64,000 nucleotides of DNA from Platanthera guangdongensis (GCA_039583875.1 CM077149.1:155710249-155774248), one strand, 5' to 3'. Positions 10,276-22,816 are shown, numbered from the stretch's first letter. The notes: generated from the sequence alone by a model not told the origin. Program-made: numbers and translations.

Positions 10276-12855
10276 TTAGTGATCCTTTTCTAAGGAAGCA
10301 TCTATGATAACCGGTAGAGTATTACCTTCCCCGAGGAAAACATATTTCAAATATTCAGGTAATGGTTTTAGTTCTAAACTTGGGGGATCAACAACCGAGG
10401 GTTTGATTTCTTTAGGTGCACTCGACCTAGTTATTGCTTTAAATTTCCGACTAAATGGTAAACTCTCATGAGTATCAAGGGCCTTGACGCATTCTTCCGT
10501 CTCAACATCCTCCTCCCATTCTTCATTAGTCAGAATTGTCAACAACTTGTGTTCTAAATTACCTTGACCATGCATTAATTTAGTAGGATCTTTGACTTCG
10601 TTAATTGAATAACATTTTTCTTTATCGTTTGGATATTTAATAGCCTTTAGAATGTTAAACGTCACTTCCTCGTCGTTAACTCTCATCGTTAATTCTCCCT
10701 TTTGAACATCGATAAGTGTCCTTCCCATGGCTAAAAATGGTCTTCCTAGGATAATTCGTAGGTTCTTATCCTCATCCATATCTAATACAACAAAATCAGC
10801 AGGAAAGATGAATTTTTCTACCTTAACTAACACATCTTCAACATTCCCCTTTGGAAATGTCAAAGTCCTGTCAGCCAATTGAAGAGTAAGAGATGTTGGT
10901 GCAATCTCCCTGAGTCCTAATTTTGTATAAATAGATAAGAGCATCAAATTGATACCAGCCCCTAGGTCACATAATGCGTTTTCAGAAAATTTAACCCTTA
11001 TCGAACATGGTATTGTAAAGCTTCCAGGATCTTTTAGTTTCGGTGGAATTTTCTTTTGCACGATTGCGCTACATTCTTCCGTTAATGCAACTATTTCTTT
11101 ATCTTCAAATCTTCATTTCTTTGATAAAATGTCCTTCACGAACTTGACATAACTAGACATTTGCTCAAGTGCCTCAGCGTATGGAATATTTATAGTTAGT
11201 TTCTTAAAAATATCCATAAATGTTTGGAATTGTTTGTCAAGTTTTGTTTTTGAAAGCCTAAATGGAAATGGTGGTGGAGGATACACAATTTCTTTCTTCT
11301 TTTTATCTGGTATTTTTATGTTAACTACCTCTGGTTCCATGTTCTTTACAGACTTTTCTTGTTGCGTTTCACTTGTCTTATTTGTTTCCTCTCTTTTCTC
11401 ACGTTCCCTACTTTCTTTTAATAACCCATCCCCACTTGTAATTTCTACTCCACTCCTCAAGGTGATAGCTTTGTAATGATTATGTTGATCATCTCTTGTA
11501 GGATTAGGTGTAGTATCCAAAGGCAATGAATCAATTTGCCTTTGACTTAAAGTATTTGCTAATTGACCCAAGGTAGACTCCAAAGATCTAAGAGACGATT
11601 CAATTCCTACCATTCTAGCAACATTTTTCTGAAACATTCCTATGATAAATTCATTTGTCAATCTCCTCGAGTTTACTTGGTTATTAGGGGGATTATTTTG
11701 TATTGGGTTAGTATTTGGATTGAATCCTGATGGGTGAGTCATGCTTTGATTATTCTTCCATGAAAGATTAGGATGAGTACGCCACTCAGGATGATAGTGA
11801 TTAGCAAAACCAGTTGGTACCTGCTTTTGCTGAACTCCAACATAGTTTGCTTCCTCAGTGACTTGATTCAATTGCTCAACGGTGAGTGGTGCATTAGATG
11901 TAGAGGGTGATAACAAGTCCAACCTCTTATTAATCATATTAAATTGGGATTAAATTTGCGCAACTAATGATGTAATTTGATCCACTTGATGTACCCCACC
12001 CGGATTATTATGTCCTTGTCGTTCATAGGCTTGATAATTGTTAGAAGTGAGATCTTCTAATATTGCATAAGCATCTTCATGATATTTCTTCATTAAGGAA
12101 CCGACTGTGGCTCCATCAACCAAAATCATGGTTGCAGTTTGCAGTCCATTATAGAATATGGAGACTTGTTGGTGTTGGGTTAACCCGTGGTGTGGACAAT
12201 TTCTTAATAATTCTTTTAATCGCTCCCACGCCTCATAAAGGGTCTCCCTATGATTTTGCATAAAAGTTGTTATATTCCTAATCAGTTTTGCAGTCTTAGA
12301 GGGTGAGAAATACTTGTTCAGAAATTTCTCCACTAATTGATCCCATGTAGTGATGGAATCATTAGGCAATGTATCTAGCCAGTCTTTAGCTCTTCCCTCT
12401 AAGGAAAATGGAAATAGTCTTAACAAAATTACAGCCTCAGATTCTCCACTAAACTTAAACATGTCACAGATTGCTAAGAAAATCCGCAAGTGAGAATTCA
12501 CATCCTCATGACCGAGACCCCCAAACTTATTTTATTGTACTTGTTGCATAATCAGCGAGTCCATTTTAAAATTATTAGCCGCAATTACGGGTCGCGCTAT
12601 GCTAAAATGCAAACCTCCTCTCAACAGTGTATTATAGTCGCGACATGTCATTTGTGGCACAGCATGTTGGTTATTCTGATCATCTTGACCACTGTGGTCC
12701 ACTTGACCCTCATGATTATTCATGTTGTCTTGATCGTTGTTATCCATCTCAGGATGAATAATACTAAGCGTTCTCAAAACTTTTCTGTTATGTGTACAAG
12801 TGCGTACTATTTCTGAATTTAAAGGTAGCAATTCAGTGTTCCTATATCTGGACAT
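10276..12855 (-). pseudogene. Element D gag and protease, one frame with stops
   Basis: Gag of an Athila-type element followed in the same frame by aspartic protease. Gag shows LRLFPFSLEGRAKDWL, WDQLVEKFLNKYF and FYNGLQ, typical of the Retrotrans_gag family. A Pro/Asn-rich linker follows (11937-11113), then the protease with LCDLGAGINLM and IILGRPFLA. The usual D-[ST]-G is D-L-G, as is common in Athila. Stops near 12532, 11950 and 11113 interrupt an otherwise single frame from 12855 to 10276. A run of about twelve G bases at 10115-10126 lies between this part and the RT. No host function. Confidence 0.85.
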
Positions 12856-12960
12856 GCACCAAACAGAACTACATGTAAAATGAACAAATCAAAAACTTGA
12901 GCTCTAATTACTCGGGGCTTACTAATATTGCAAGAACTAAACACTAAATTAGTTGCCTTT

Positions 12961-12977
12961 CCCCAGCAACGACGCCA
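12961..12977 (-). promoter_or_regulatory. Primer binding site of D (tRNA-Asp type)
   Basis: On the minus strand the site reads TGGCGTCGTTGCTGGGG, close to the tRNA-Asp primer site known from Athila elements (TGGCGCCGTTGCCGGGG). It lies about 11 nt inside the LTR edge at 12989. The stretch 12856-12960 before gag is untranslated leader. Confidence 0.8.
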
Positions 12978-12988
12978 AAAACCTTTTT

Positions 12989-14350
12989 TGCCGGTAACGT
13001 ATATATAAAATAACGCAAATGTACGTGCCGGTTCAAGTAATACAAAGTGAGTAGAGATCGTTCCCTCGGGAAAATAACTAATTTAATGCTTGCAAATACT
13101 AGCTTGACCTTTTATTTAAATTCAAGTAGATTAATTATAGCGAGTATTGGATAATAAATGAAGTACGTGATACCAATACGATTACGTAACTCTAACGGAC
13201 TGGAAAGGTATTTTAATCGATAAAGAGAGATAGTCTTGTAAATTGATTTCTCAAGCTTATTGCGATGAGTTTTAAGTGGGTTCTTTATGCTTCACTTGAT
13301 TGCTACTTTGAAACAATTTGAAAGTGAAATTCTTTATCTCTCGATCTCAGAAATCCGTTCACCCTCATCCCCCCTAGTTATCTCTAACTTAGGTAAGAAA
13401 AATCATACAAAAAGTGCACAAATCAGTGTTGCTAATCTGAAGAGGAAATCTCTTTCTCTCTGTTATATTATACTGAGATCTATGTTACACTTACATCAAT
13501 CCTCTCTCGAATCTCGCAGCGTAGCATAAAAATGGAACTTGGTTAAAAATTCACGTGACTCCTCTCTCGAATCTCGCTGCATAGAATAAAGTATTCAACT
13601 CTAGATTAGCGTAACTACTCTCTCGAATCTCGCCACACAATTTAGAAGAAGAAACATAATCTAACATTCCTCATAAAATAGAGTATAGATGTAGTAAAAG
13701 TAGTTTCCAAGAAAACATGAAAGAGTGTTAAATCATAACATCGCACAACAGGACAAGGTACTACCAACATACAAGACTCAGAGATTTTAGTTCATGATGG
13801 CGGAAGAACACCACAAAATAGGAAAGATCTTACAGCACATGATGGTAAGAATGCAAAATAGTGCATGAAAAAGATCTCCAATTCGTGTCCAAGCAACCCT
13901 TCTCCAAGACCCGGATTTGCCCTAGTTCCTCCTCCTTCTCCAAAGCAAAGTCCCTCTCTTTCTCCTTTCCAAGAATGAGTAATCATCCTCCTTTCCAGCC
14001 AAAATCCTCCTTTAATTTCGTGCCTCCATCTGAAGGGACGTCTCCCTTCATTTTGTAACCACTGCAGTTTTTTCAAAAATTTGAAATTTGAAATTTCGCG
14101 ATTTGTTATAACAACTGAAATAAGTTGTTATAACAACTTTCCCAGGCCAGAAAAATTGCTCAACATTACTTCTTCAAATTGGATTTTTTTTCAATGATTC
14201 CGACAAGAAAACATTGGAAAATGGTCAAATTAATCAAACGAAGGATAAATATAAATTTTATCATCTTTTCATATATATTAAAACATATTTTTCATTATTT
14301 ATACCAAAGAAAATGAACATAGATAACTTTTTTAAGAAGTTATCAGGTTG
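12989..14350 (-). repeat. 5' LTR of element D (outer edge uncertain)
   Basis: The inner edge is set by the primer site; the minus-strand LTR ends CGTTACCGGCA. The outer edge is a guess at the change of composition near 14350 (minus-strand TGTCAACCTG). No second copy is in the window to confirm it. It contains a degenerate tandem repeat (13502-13633) and an inverted pair GTTATAACAAC / GTTGTTATAAC near 14105-14140. There is no coding content. Confidence 0.55.
13502..13633. repeat. Degenerate tandem repeat in the D LTR (3 copies)
   Basis: CTCTCTCGAATCTCGC begins at 13502, 13562 and 13618, giving a period of 56-60 bp, with looser similarity between the copies. Confidence 0.7.
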
Positions 14351-14421
14351 ACACAGAAGGTGGAAGGGGAAGTTCACCATCGCATCGCTTCCTCGCATGC
14401 GTCACAGTGACAAAACCACTT

Positions 14422-15475
14422 GTTGAAAATCATGAAGTGAAAGTGGTGGACTGAGCGACCTATCCGCTCGTCCTGTGCGGCCAGGACTGACGGCTTGTCA
14501 GGTCGGCAATGGTGCTGCAGTCGGATTGTGCTCTAGCGGCCTGGGCAGTCTGTTCATGCAGACTGTGTGGACTGTGTAGATAGAGGAGGCAGCTTACCAA
14601 GCTGGGTTATGTTCAGCTGGCAGTTGGTTCCCAGAAAGTAACCAGGTGGATAGGATTGTTATCCGCGGAGCTCGCCAAGACTGGCGAGGTGCGAACTCGG
14701 TTGAAATTTGCGGAGTCCGGGTTGCGGACTGGACCAGAACTCGGTATATTGGCATGGCGTGTGCCTTGGTGTAGTTCTGGTGGCGGGGTTGGTGGTAACC
14801 GTGGAGTTTACCGGTTAGAGCGGACTGGCACCAGAGTTCGCCGAGTTGTGCGCGAGATGGCTCAGTCCGTGAGGTCGCGCGGTCTGTGCAGACTGATATC
14901 TCTATCCGTTGTGTTCGGTAGTTAGCCTTATGCGCCTTGGCTGCGAGCTCAGGATATGCGGACTGGAGTGGTGTATGTAGACGTGAGCGGACTGGAGCTG
15001 TGTTCGCAAGTGGGCGGACTGGGGCGGAACTCGCTGAGTCCGCCTATATGGTGATCAAGTCTGGCTGGGCCTTAGAGACAAGGCGGGTCAGCTTGGTATT
15101 AGGCCTTGGTGGTGCAACCTTGGCAGACTGGTTGTCGTGCCTTGTTGCGGCGGTATGGTTGTGTATCCGCGACTTGTCGGATAAACTTGGTGCTCGCCGC
15201 GAGATAGGGCGATTATCTTATCAGCTAGGGCGGTGATCACACTCATCTCCATGCCTATAAATAGGACCCTCTATCACATCAATTAATATCCAACTGAATA
15301 GTAAGTAAACTCGCAGATAGTTGCTGCAATTAAGATTTTGTATCCGCGCGGTTTAAGTAGGTTGACCAGGTTGTGCGTTGTAGGTTGTGCGGGTAGAGCT
15401 GGAAAGCCAGAGACTTGGTTCTGATTGCGGTCAGGGACAGTGCGAACTCTGCAGATAACAACAAACGGTTAACAT
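14422..15475 (+). repeat. Element E, left part: GC-rich LTR-like DNA
   Basis: Starts perhaps at TGTTGAAAATC (14422). It is GC-rich and full of GCGGACT and its complement AGTCCGC, followed by a TATA box CCTATAAATAGG at 15254-15265, which looks like a U3 promoter in plus orientation. ORFs in it look like chance ORFs of GC-rich DNA. It is cut at 15475 by the insertion of F and resumes at 28326. Between 14351 and 14421 I see nothing recognisable. Confidence 0.45.
15471..15475. repeat. Target site duplication of F, left copy (AACAT)
   Basis: AACAT is repeated exactly at 28321-28325, on the other side of element F. Five base pairs is the usual length for Ty1/copia integration. Confidence 0.95.
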
Positions 15476-17583
15476 TGAAAGATATGGTACCTAAACACCT
15501 AGAGGGGGGGGGGGGTGAATAGGTGACCTAAACCTTTTTGCAATTTTGTTGGCAGCACAACAGTTATTTCACAGATTATTACAACTAACAGCAATTACAG
15601 AAATCAAACAGTCAATCCACAGCACAGCTCAGCACACCACAGCAGACACACTAATTTATAGTGGTTCCCCAATCTTTGGGTACATCCACTTTCTCCCTTC
15701 GCCTATCTAGCAGTGTACTAGATTCAGCCAAACTTCTCCACTATCTCAGAACCCAACTAGGTTCCTACCTCAGGCCCAAAGCCTTACACTCAGCCAAAAG
15801 GCCTACACTCAGCCACCCAGGCCTACACTCAGCTAATTAAGGCCTACACTCAGAGTTCTTCAACTCCTACACTCAGGCAATCAAGCCCTACCCTCAGCCT
15901 TTATAATATAGGCTTACAATTCTCTCAGATCCAATGGATCCTACAAGTTAAAATAGAAAGTACAATAGCTAACTCTACAACTCAGAAAATAAGAGAGGAG
16001 TTGAGAGATTCTTGAAGAGTTTTTGGAAGAACTCAGTTAGATCCAAACTGACTTAGCTTCCTTCAAAGCTTCTTGATTAGAACTGAATTAGTCTGAATCT
16101 TCTGCAGTTGTTCCTTGACCTCTGCTTCTTGAAATCCAGATGATTCTGAATTCTTCTTCTCAGCCTTAGTTCCAAAGACTGAATTCTTGGTTGGAGCTCT
16201 CTCTCTCCAACTTCTTAGATCTGCAGTTGAACTGACAGATCTTCTTGTGTTGATCCTCTGTGTATCACTTCTTGATTTAATTTGATCAACTACTTTAAAT
16301 ATTCTCTCAAGCTGTAACTCTTGTTTCTCAATCACAACTTCAACTTCTGTAAACTAAGGATGCCTATTTATAGGCTTCCTTCATGGTAACCGGCTGGTCC
16401 GGTTCATAACAAACTTCTGATTTCTCTGACAGTTGATGTAGACCGGCTGGATCGGCAGCTGTCATGTCAACCAGTCACTTCTTGAAATTCTCTAACTGTC
16501 AGATAGTGTCGAGACTTTCTGTTCTTAAGTGTCGACACTTATAGACCAAGTGTCGACACATGTTGTGTAAGTGTCGACACAAGTCTACAAGGTGTCGACA
16601 CAATTCCTTGTATGTCTCGACACAGATTCTTCTGCATGTGTCGACACTGAAATTGAGTGTCGACACAAATACTTGTACTTCATTCTTTAACTGTATTCTT
16701 CTAAGTGTCGACACATGTTCTTTGTGTCGACACATCTTCATGTGTTGAAACTGTCAAGTGTCGACACTGCTTCTTGGTGTCGACACAAGTCTTCACTTTT
16801 GTTTCTTCAGCTGTGTGTCGACACATTCCTTTAGTGTCGACACTTGTACTTAGAATATTTTGTAACTTTTCTGTTCTTTGCTAAGTGTCGACACAGCTCC
16901 TTGTGTCGACACTTTCTTCAAGTGTAGAGTCTTCAACTAAGTGTCGACACATTGTGCTGGGTGTCGACACTTTCTTCAAGTGTTGACTCTTCTGGTTGTG
17001 TGTCGACACATTGTGCTGAGTGTCGACACTTTCTTCAAATACTGACTCTTCAGCATAGTGTCGACACATTGTGTTGAGTGTCGACACTTACTTCAAATAC
17101 TGACTCTTCAGCATAGTGTCGACACATTGTGTTGAGTGTCGACACTTTTACTTAGACTCTGCAGACTTTTGCTGAGTGTCGACACAGCTCCAAGTGTCGA
17201 CACTTTCTGGTGTAGACACAGCTCTTCTAGGTGTCGACACTTCTGCTAAGTGTCGACACAGCTTTTCTGCATACTTCTTCACTGAGTGTCGACACAGCTC
17301 CAAGTGTCGACACTTTCTGTCTGGTGTCGACTCTTCATCCCAGGTGTCGACACAATGACTCCAAGTGTCGACACTGCTTGTCTGGGTGTCGACACAAGCT
17401 TTCTCAAGTGTCGACACTTTTCCTCTGGGTGTCGACACATGGACTTAGAAACTTTTAGCTTCAGTCCAGTGTATACCTAACCTGCACAAGTAACTCAAAC
17501 AAACATCAAATACATTATGATGCATATCATTGAGTTAGGGAAGGCTTCTTCAAATCAGGTACATTTGACCAATGTACCCAACA
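15476..17583 (-). repeat. 3' LTR of element F (2108 bp)
   Basis: Bounded by TGAAAGATATGG on the left and CCAACA on the right (TG...CA on either strand). It contains 33 perfect copies of GTGTCGACAC between about 16529 and 17438, a 58-bp tandem repeat at about 16951-17150, a TATA box (minus strand GCCTATAAATAGGC, 16362-16375) and the conserved hairpin at 15660-15690. The run of G bases starting near 15504 has 12 G here and 10 in the other LTR. Confidence 0.96.
16505..17440. repeat. Array of 33 GTGTCGACAC palindromes in the F 3' LTR
   Basis: GTGTCGACAC is a perfect 10-bp palindrome around a GTCGAC core. I count 33 exact copies plus near copies (GTCTCGACAC, GTGTCGACTC, GTGTAGACAC) at irregular spacing of about 15-60 bp, separated by T/C-rich linkers. 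Part of the array (16951-17150) is a 58-bp tandem repeat holding two palindromes per unit. It lies upstream of the TATA box in the sense orientation, so in U3. Confidence 0.95.
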
Positions 17584-17600
17584 ATCTCCCCCTATTTGGA
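17584..17600 (-). promoter_or_regulatory. Polypurine tract of F
   Basis: The minus strand reads CCAAATAGGGGGAGAT directly before the LTR start TGTTGGG. The core is identical to the tracts of A, B and C. The stretch 17601-17885 is 3' untranslated sequence with no ORF. Confidence 0.9.
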
Positions 17601-17885
17601 GAAGTCATAACCCTTAGTCAATGATATACACCACTTATAATTAAAAATTATAAAATGATGTAAAACAGGTATATGTCAACAGAGTTAAACTTAAACATGT
17701 AATAAAGCACACATGTATACTCATACAACATTACAGAACAAACAAGAATTAGACACATTCTACTAAACAATCATGAAATATATATTTATCAAAAATTGTT
17801 CATACATTGTTTGCAATATATTTTCAAAGATTTACAATAATGTTTAGATGTAACAGAGTACAACATTCTTCAGTCTAAGCTTAGT

Positions 17886-20379
17886 CTAATTCTGCTCTGG
17901 TTCTTTTATGACTATGCCTTTTCTAGCTTGCACTTTGGCTTTTACAGTAGCAGCAGCAGCAGGCTCAGCATCAGCAGGCTTCTTGCCTTTGGAGTCCTTC
18001 TTTTTCTGTTCTTCAGCCTTGATTTTTTGCCTCTCAAAGTAATGATAGGGCTTAGGAAAGTACTTGCTAGGCAGCAGTTGGGCTATACATTGTGCTTAGC
18101 TCAGCATGAACCATATCAAAATCTGGAGGTGGATAGATCACCTGAGCTACTTCATGTTGCTCACCTCCAAGATATGCACTTTGAATACCAGATTCAGCTA
18201 CATTGTCATCATCACACAGGGGAGGATAGCCCAGTGTAGCTCTGATGGAATTAGAAATCCATTTGGCATGATCAGAGCTGGCCTTGACTAACACCCTCTC
18301 CCCCTTTATGACTTCTTGTTCAACATGGTCTCTTACATCATCCTTTTGGAATCTTATCTGACTGTCCAAGTACCTGATTCCCTCTTTAAAGAAAGGTCTA
18401 AGCTTGGTAAGTTGTTCTGAAATGACCTTCTGTGAATCCTTGATTGCAGTCTTGACAGCAGCAAGTTCTTCTTGAAATACTTTATCAAATTCAGCTTTGG
18501 CAGCAGCAGATGATGTTGAAGGTTCAGCAGACTTACTCTTCAGTTCAGTGACTATTGCATTGTGAGAAGCTGTCAGATTATCATTCATTCTCAATTGATT
18601 TTCCAGCACATAGCCTTGCTTCTGTGCTATATCATCTACTTGAGACTTGATTTTCTCCTGGTGAGTTGCCAAATAGACCACTGCATTACCACCCTTGTGG
18701 AAGCAGTCAGTCATTTCCTTCTTATTCAAATTCATTTCAAACCTTATTGATTTGATATCTTGAGCTAGATCAAATTGTAGGGACTTTTGGCTTTCATCAA
18801 TATACGTCTCTATGGCCCTCCTTTGCTCATCCAGCTTAACTTGCATTGCTACCAGTAGGCTACTGTAATCTATTGATGGAGCTTGTTGGACTAGTGAGTG
18901 TTGAGCAACAGTTTGTAGAGCTTTCTTATAGCTCTGACTCCTTCTTTTGAAGACAAAGAACTTCTTCTTCTTATCTTGCTCAGCTTCATCATCCTCAGAC
19001 TCTGAAGTACTTGCTATATTTACCCTATCCTTAGGGCTTGAGGGTCTGTCAGCTTGCACATCTAGTGCCTTCTCAGTATCTAGCCTTATAGGCTCTTCCT
19101 GAACTTCCAGATTCTCCCCCTCAACAGCAGCATCCTTCTCTTCAGTAGCAGTCTTGTCCATGTCAAAGTCCTCTTGATCTAAATTCAGAAATAGATCTTC
19201 CATTGTATATTCTGGGGGTGACTGAGCAGGAGATGTACTGGGTACATTAACTACAACAGATGTGTCTTGGAGAACAACATCTGGTGCTTGGTTTGCTTGC
19301 TGAGTTTGCTGATAAATATCAGACAAATCAGAATCTATTATAGAAAAATCTAAAGTATTGAGGTCAGAAAGTACCTCTTGGATAATGATAGTAGCTTGCT
19401 CACTCTCCAGTGTAGAGAGTTGTTCTACAGCTGGAGGCTCCCCCTGGCTTGGATCCTTGGGGCTAGCTGGAGGCAACTCCCCCTGGATCTCAGCTGGCTC
19501 TTGTGGAGCAGGTGACTTCTCTGCAGCCACATCTATTGGACTATCAGGAGTGAAAACAATGTGTTCTTCACTGCCTGAGCTACTGGAGGACTCCTGAGTC
19601 ACAGCAGCAGTCTTCCTCTTCTTCCTGGGAGGAGAGTCTTTCTTTGAAACTTGCTTTTCTGGGGTTGGAACCTCTTTGGACAGCACTCTTTCCCATCTAG
19701 AGAATATCCTTGAATCCATTCTCCTCATGTGATTGATTTTAGTTCCAGCAGCAGTGCTCATTACCTCTGGAATTGATCCAGCCAGGTAGAGACTTAGTAT
19801 CCTGCCCAGATTGGGCTTCTTCAGACTTTCCTTCACTTTCTCAAATATAATCATAGACCAGTCTGTTTTGAGGTTGAAGATGATTCTGGTCATAATACTG
19901 AACATATAGGCTGACACCCTGTCATGTCCTCCTGGTTTGCTTAGTATAACTTTGCCTACAACTTCAGACAGGAATTTGCCTTGATTATTCATTCCCTTCC
20001 TGTTGAAAACTGATCCTATTTTCATCTTAGGATCAAGACCACACCAGGTAAGTGCTTCTCTGGTCTTAGATGCGGTCACTTCCTCTTCTTCTTGAACTTT
20101 AGGTAGCTGAAGTACCTTTCTCAAGGACTTGGGTGAAATCTTGACCTTGGTGCCATGCACCCTTGACTTAATTCTGTAGCCTGAGTCATCTACAGACGCT
20201 CCAGTAAGGAATTCAATAACTTCCTTCTTCCAAATTTTGGTTGGTTCTGAAACCAAGAACTCCAATCCTGAATCGGTGACTAGGGTTATCACCGATTTGA
20301 TTTCTTGTTCGCCGTCGTCGAATGCGCCACGCACCAGTTCATAGCCTTCGTTAACGTTTTCTTCCAGCTTGGGAGCCAT
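17886..20379 (-). pseudogene. Element F accessory ORF (aORF), 770 aa plus a frameshifted tail
   Basis: Long ORF after pol in the aORF position, from ATG 20379 to a stop at 18067. A further Lys/Ala-rich tail of about 55 residues (KYFPKPYHYFERQKIKAEEQ onward) is open in another frame down to TAG at 17886-17888, so a small indel near 18065 probably cut the end. The N-terminal 230 residues share a spaced signature with the aORFs of A, B and C: FLSEVVGKVILSK, HDRVSAY, NLGRIL and FSRWER. Then come a PRKKRK nuclear-localisation-like motif, an acidic Pro/Glu region, a second basic cluster (KKKKFFVFKRR) and a long predicted coiled coil (about residues 530-680). No signal peptide or membrane helix. Unlike A-C there is no clear splice acceptor just before the ATG. 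Function unknown. Confidence 0.82.
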
Positions 20380-20394
20380 TAGGGTTTTGAAAAT

Positions 20395-20865
20395 TAGTCT
20401 TTAGAGAAGAGAAATGTCGACACAAGAGTTTTGGTCTCGAAACTTTTGAAAGCGTGTCGACAAACACAAACAGAACCCTATTTATACCTTTCTTGTTTGA
20501 AGACGAACAGGCGGGATGAATTTCTAAAGATGTGTCGACACTGTCAATAAGTGTCGACACTGACTTATAATGTCTCGACACACATGTGTCGACACAAGTT
20601 TAGTCAACAGATTTTATGTGTCGACACTTGGTTAAGTGTCGACACCACACTACTCGACATGTAGTCGAGACTTTACTTAGAAAATTCTGAGTAAAACTTA
20701 AGTGTCGACACCTTATTGAATGTGTCGACACCAACTCGACATGTGTCGACACTAACATTCTGAAGTGTCGACACCAACTTCCTAGATGTGTCGACACCAT
20801 TTTCCTGAAGTGTCGACACTTACTATTCTGTGTCGACATAGACTTGTCTATGTGTCGACACCTTT
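20395..20865. repeat. GTGTCGACAC array between pol and aORF of F
   Basis: Twelve exact copies of the same palindrome that fills the F LTR, plus about four one-mismatch copies, placed just upstream of the aORF start and just after the pol stop. I saw no copy inside the gag or pol coding sequence of F. Confidence 0.93.
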
Positions 20866-20894
20866 TTACTTAGCCAATTTTTAGTTCTGTAAAC

Positions 20895-22816
20895 TTAGTC
20901 TAAGTTTATCATACCTAGTTCAATTTTGAACCTATTGAACTTAGCTTCTTCTAAGGGCTTAGTAAACATATCTGCTATCTGATTATCAGTTTTAACATAT
21001 TCAAGTGCAATATCATTTCTTTCTACATGCTCTCTAAGAAAGTGATATTTAATCTCAATATGTTTAGTTCTACTATGTGATACAGAGTTATTAGCTATGG
21101 AAATAGCACTTGTAGAATCACAATAAAGTGGAGTTCTACTTACCTGACATCCATAGTCTTCTAGCTGATGTTGAATCCACAGAAGTTGAGCACAGCAACT
21201 TCCTGCAGCTACATATTCTGACTCAGCTGTGGAGATGGCCACAATGGTTTGCTTCTTACTACTCCATGAAATGAGTCTTCCACCTAGGAATTGACAGGAT
21301 CCAGTAGTGCTCTTTCTATCTTCTTTGCATCCTGCAAAGTCTGCATCTGAATAGCCTGTTAGATCAAAATCTCCATTCCTAGGGTACCAGAGGCCTAGAT
21401 AGGGTGTACCCTTTAGATATCTCAAGATTCTCTTGACTGCAGTCAAGTGAGACTCTTTAGGGCAGGCTTGATACCTGGCACAAACACATGTAGCATACAT
21501 AATGTCAGTCCTACTTGCAGTCAAATATAGTAGGGAGCCAACTATCCCTCTATACAAGGTTTCATCTACAGGTTTCCCTGCATCATCCTTGCTTAGAGAC
21601 ATACTTGACCCCATAGGAGTCTTCATGGTACTGGAGGAATCCATACCATATTTCCTTATGAGTTCTAGGGTGAACTTGGACTGACATATGGATAACCATT
21701 TTCAGTCTGTTTAACTTGGAGACCCAAGAAAAACTTCAGTTCTCCCATACTACTCATCTCAAATTGACTTTGCATAAGCTTTGCAAACTTTTTGCAAAGG
21801 CTACTTTCAGTAGACCCAAATATAATGTCATCTACATATATTTGGACAAGTATTACTTTGCCTCTAGATTCCCTAAGGAATAGAGTCTTATCTATTTTCC
21901 CCCTTGAGAACTTGTTCTCAATGAGGAAACTAGATAGGGTTTCATACCAAGCTCTAGGTGCTTGTTTTAACCCATATAATGCTTTCCTAAGTCTATACAC
22001 ATAATGAGGTAAAGTTGAATCAACAAAACCTGCAGGCTGCTCCACATAGACTTCTTCTTTCAAATTACCATTTAGGAATGCTGACTTCACATCCATTTGG
22101 TATACCTTGAATCCTTGATAGGTTGCATAGGCCAAGAACATCCTTATGGCCTCCAGTCTGGCTACTGGGGCAAAGGTTTGATCAAAATCAATACCTTCTT
22201 CTTGCCTATATCCTTTTGCAACCAGTCTTGCCTTATTCTTAATGATGACACCTTGTTCATCTAACTTGTTCCTGTAGATCCACTTTGTTCCTATCACATT
22301 GTGACCTTTAGGCTTAGGAACCAGATCCCAAACCTTGCACCTTTTGAACTGATTAAGCTCCTCCTGCATTACTTCAGTCCACTGTGGATCTTGTATAGCT
22401 TCTTCAAATTTCTTTGGTTCTATTTGAGACAGAAAACTTGAATATACTACAGCATTTTGATTTCTGCTCCTAGTCTGAACACCTTGTCTTGGATCTCCAA
22501 TGATCAGCTCTACTGGATGATCTCTTAGATGCCTGTTGGCTGGAGGCATCCTTACTTCTGGTTGAACTTCTTCAGCATCTTCATCAAGCTGAGTTCCTTG
22601 TACTTCTACTGCTCCTTGTTCATGTAGTTCTCCCCCTGGACATAAGCCATCTTCTTCTACTTGCTGTCTTGCAGCAGATACATCTTCTATGGTTAGCTTG
22701 TCCATCTTCTTAGTAAGACCTGTGGGGCTGCACACACTACTAGACAACTCATTGTTAATTAGTTGTGTCTCATCAAAAACTACATGCACAGACTCCTCTA
22801 CAACTTGTGTAGTCAA
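20895..22816 (-). pseudogene. Element F pol: RT and RNase H, one frameshift
   Basis: Ty1/copia reverse transcriptase and RNase H. RT shows [46 protein letters not shown] and the catalytic [10 protein letters not shown] (about 21815-21845). A frameshift near 21665-21690 separates it from RNase H, which has GYSDADFAGC, STAESEY, CDSTSAIS and KHIEIKYHF and ends IELGMINLD. All catalytic acidic residues are visible. In the linker before RT, another frame break near 22816-22900 separates it from integrase. Apart from the breaks the protein is well conserved, in line with the young LTRs. Confidence 0.92.

Larger units (their letters stand above)
7857..14350 (-). mobile_element. Element D: decayed Athila-type Ty3/gypsy retrotransposon
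   Basis: Minus-strand order is 5' LTR (about 14350-12989), primer site (12977-12961), gag and protease (12855-10276), then RT, RNase H and integrase (10113-7857). The primer site complements tRNA-Asp as in Athila elements, and the domain order and wording ([24 protein letters not shown]) are Athila-like. The left end stops inside the integrase C-terminus, so the env-like region, polypurine tract and 3' LTR are missing. Many stops and at least one frameshift mark it as old and dead. Confidence 0.85.

Noticed and set aside
16505..17440. CRISPR-like array
   Set aside because: Short palindromic repeats with unequal spacers in an LTR of a plant retrotransposon; no cas genes, spacer lengths irregular, and present twice as LTR copies.
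17148..17480. Ser/Thr/Cys-rich repeat proteins in the F LTR on both strands
   Set aside because: Frames created by the GTGTCGACAC array; found on both strands and inside an LTR.
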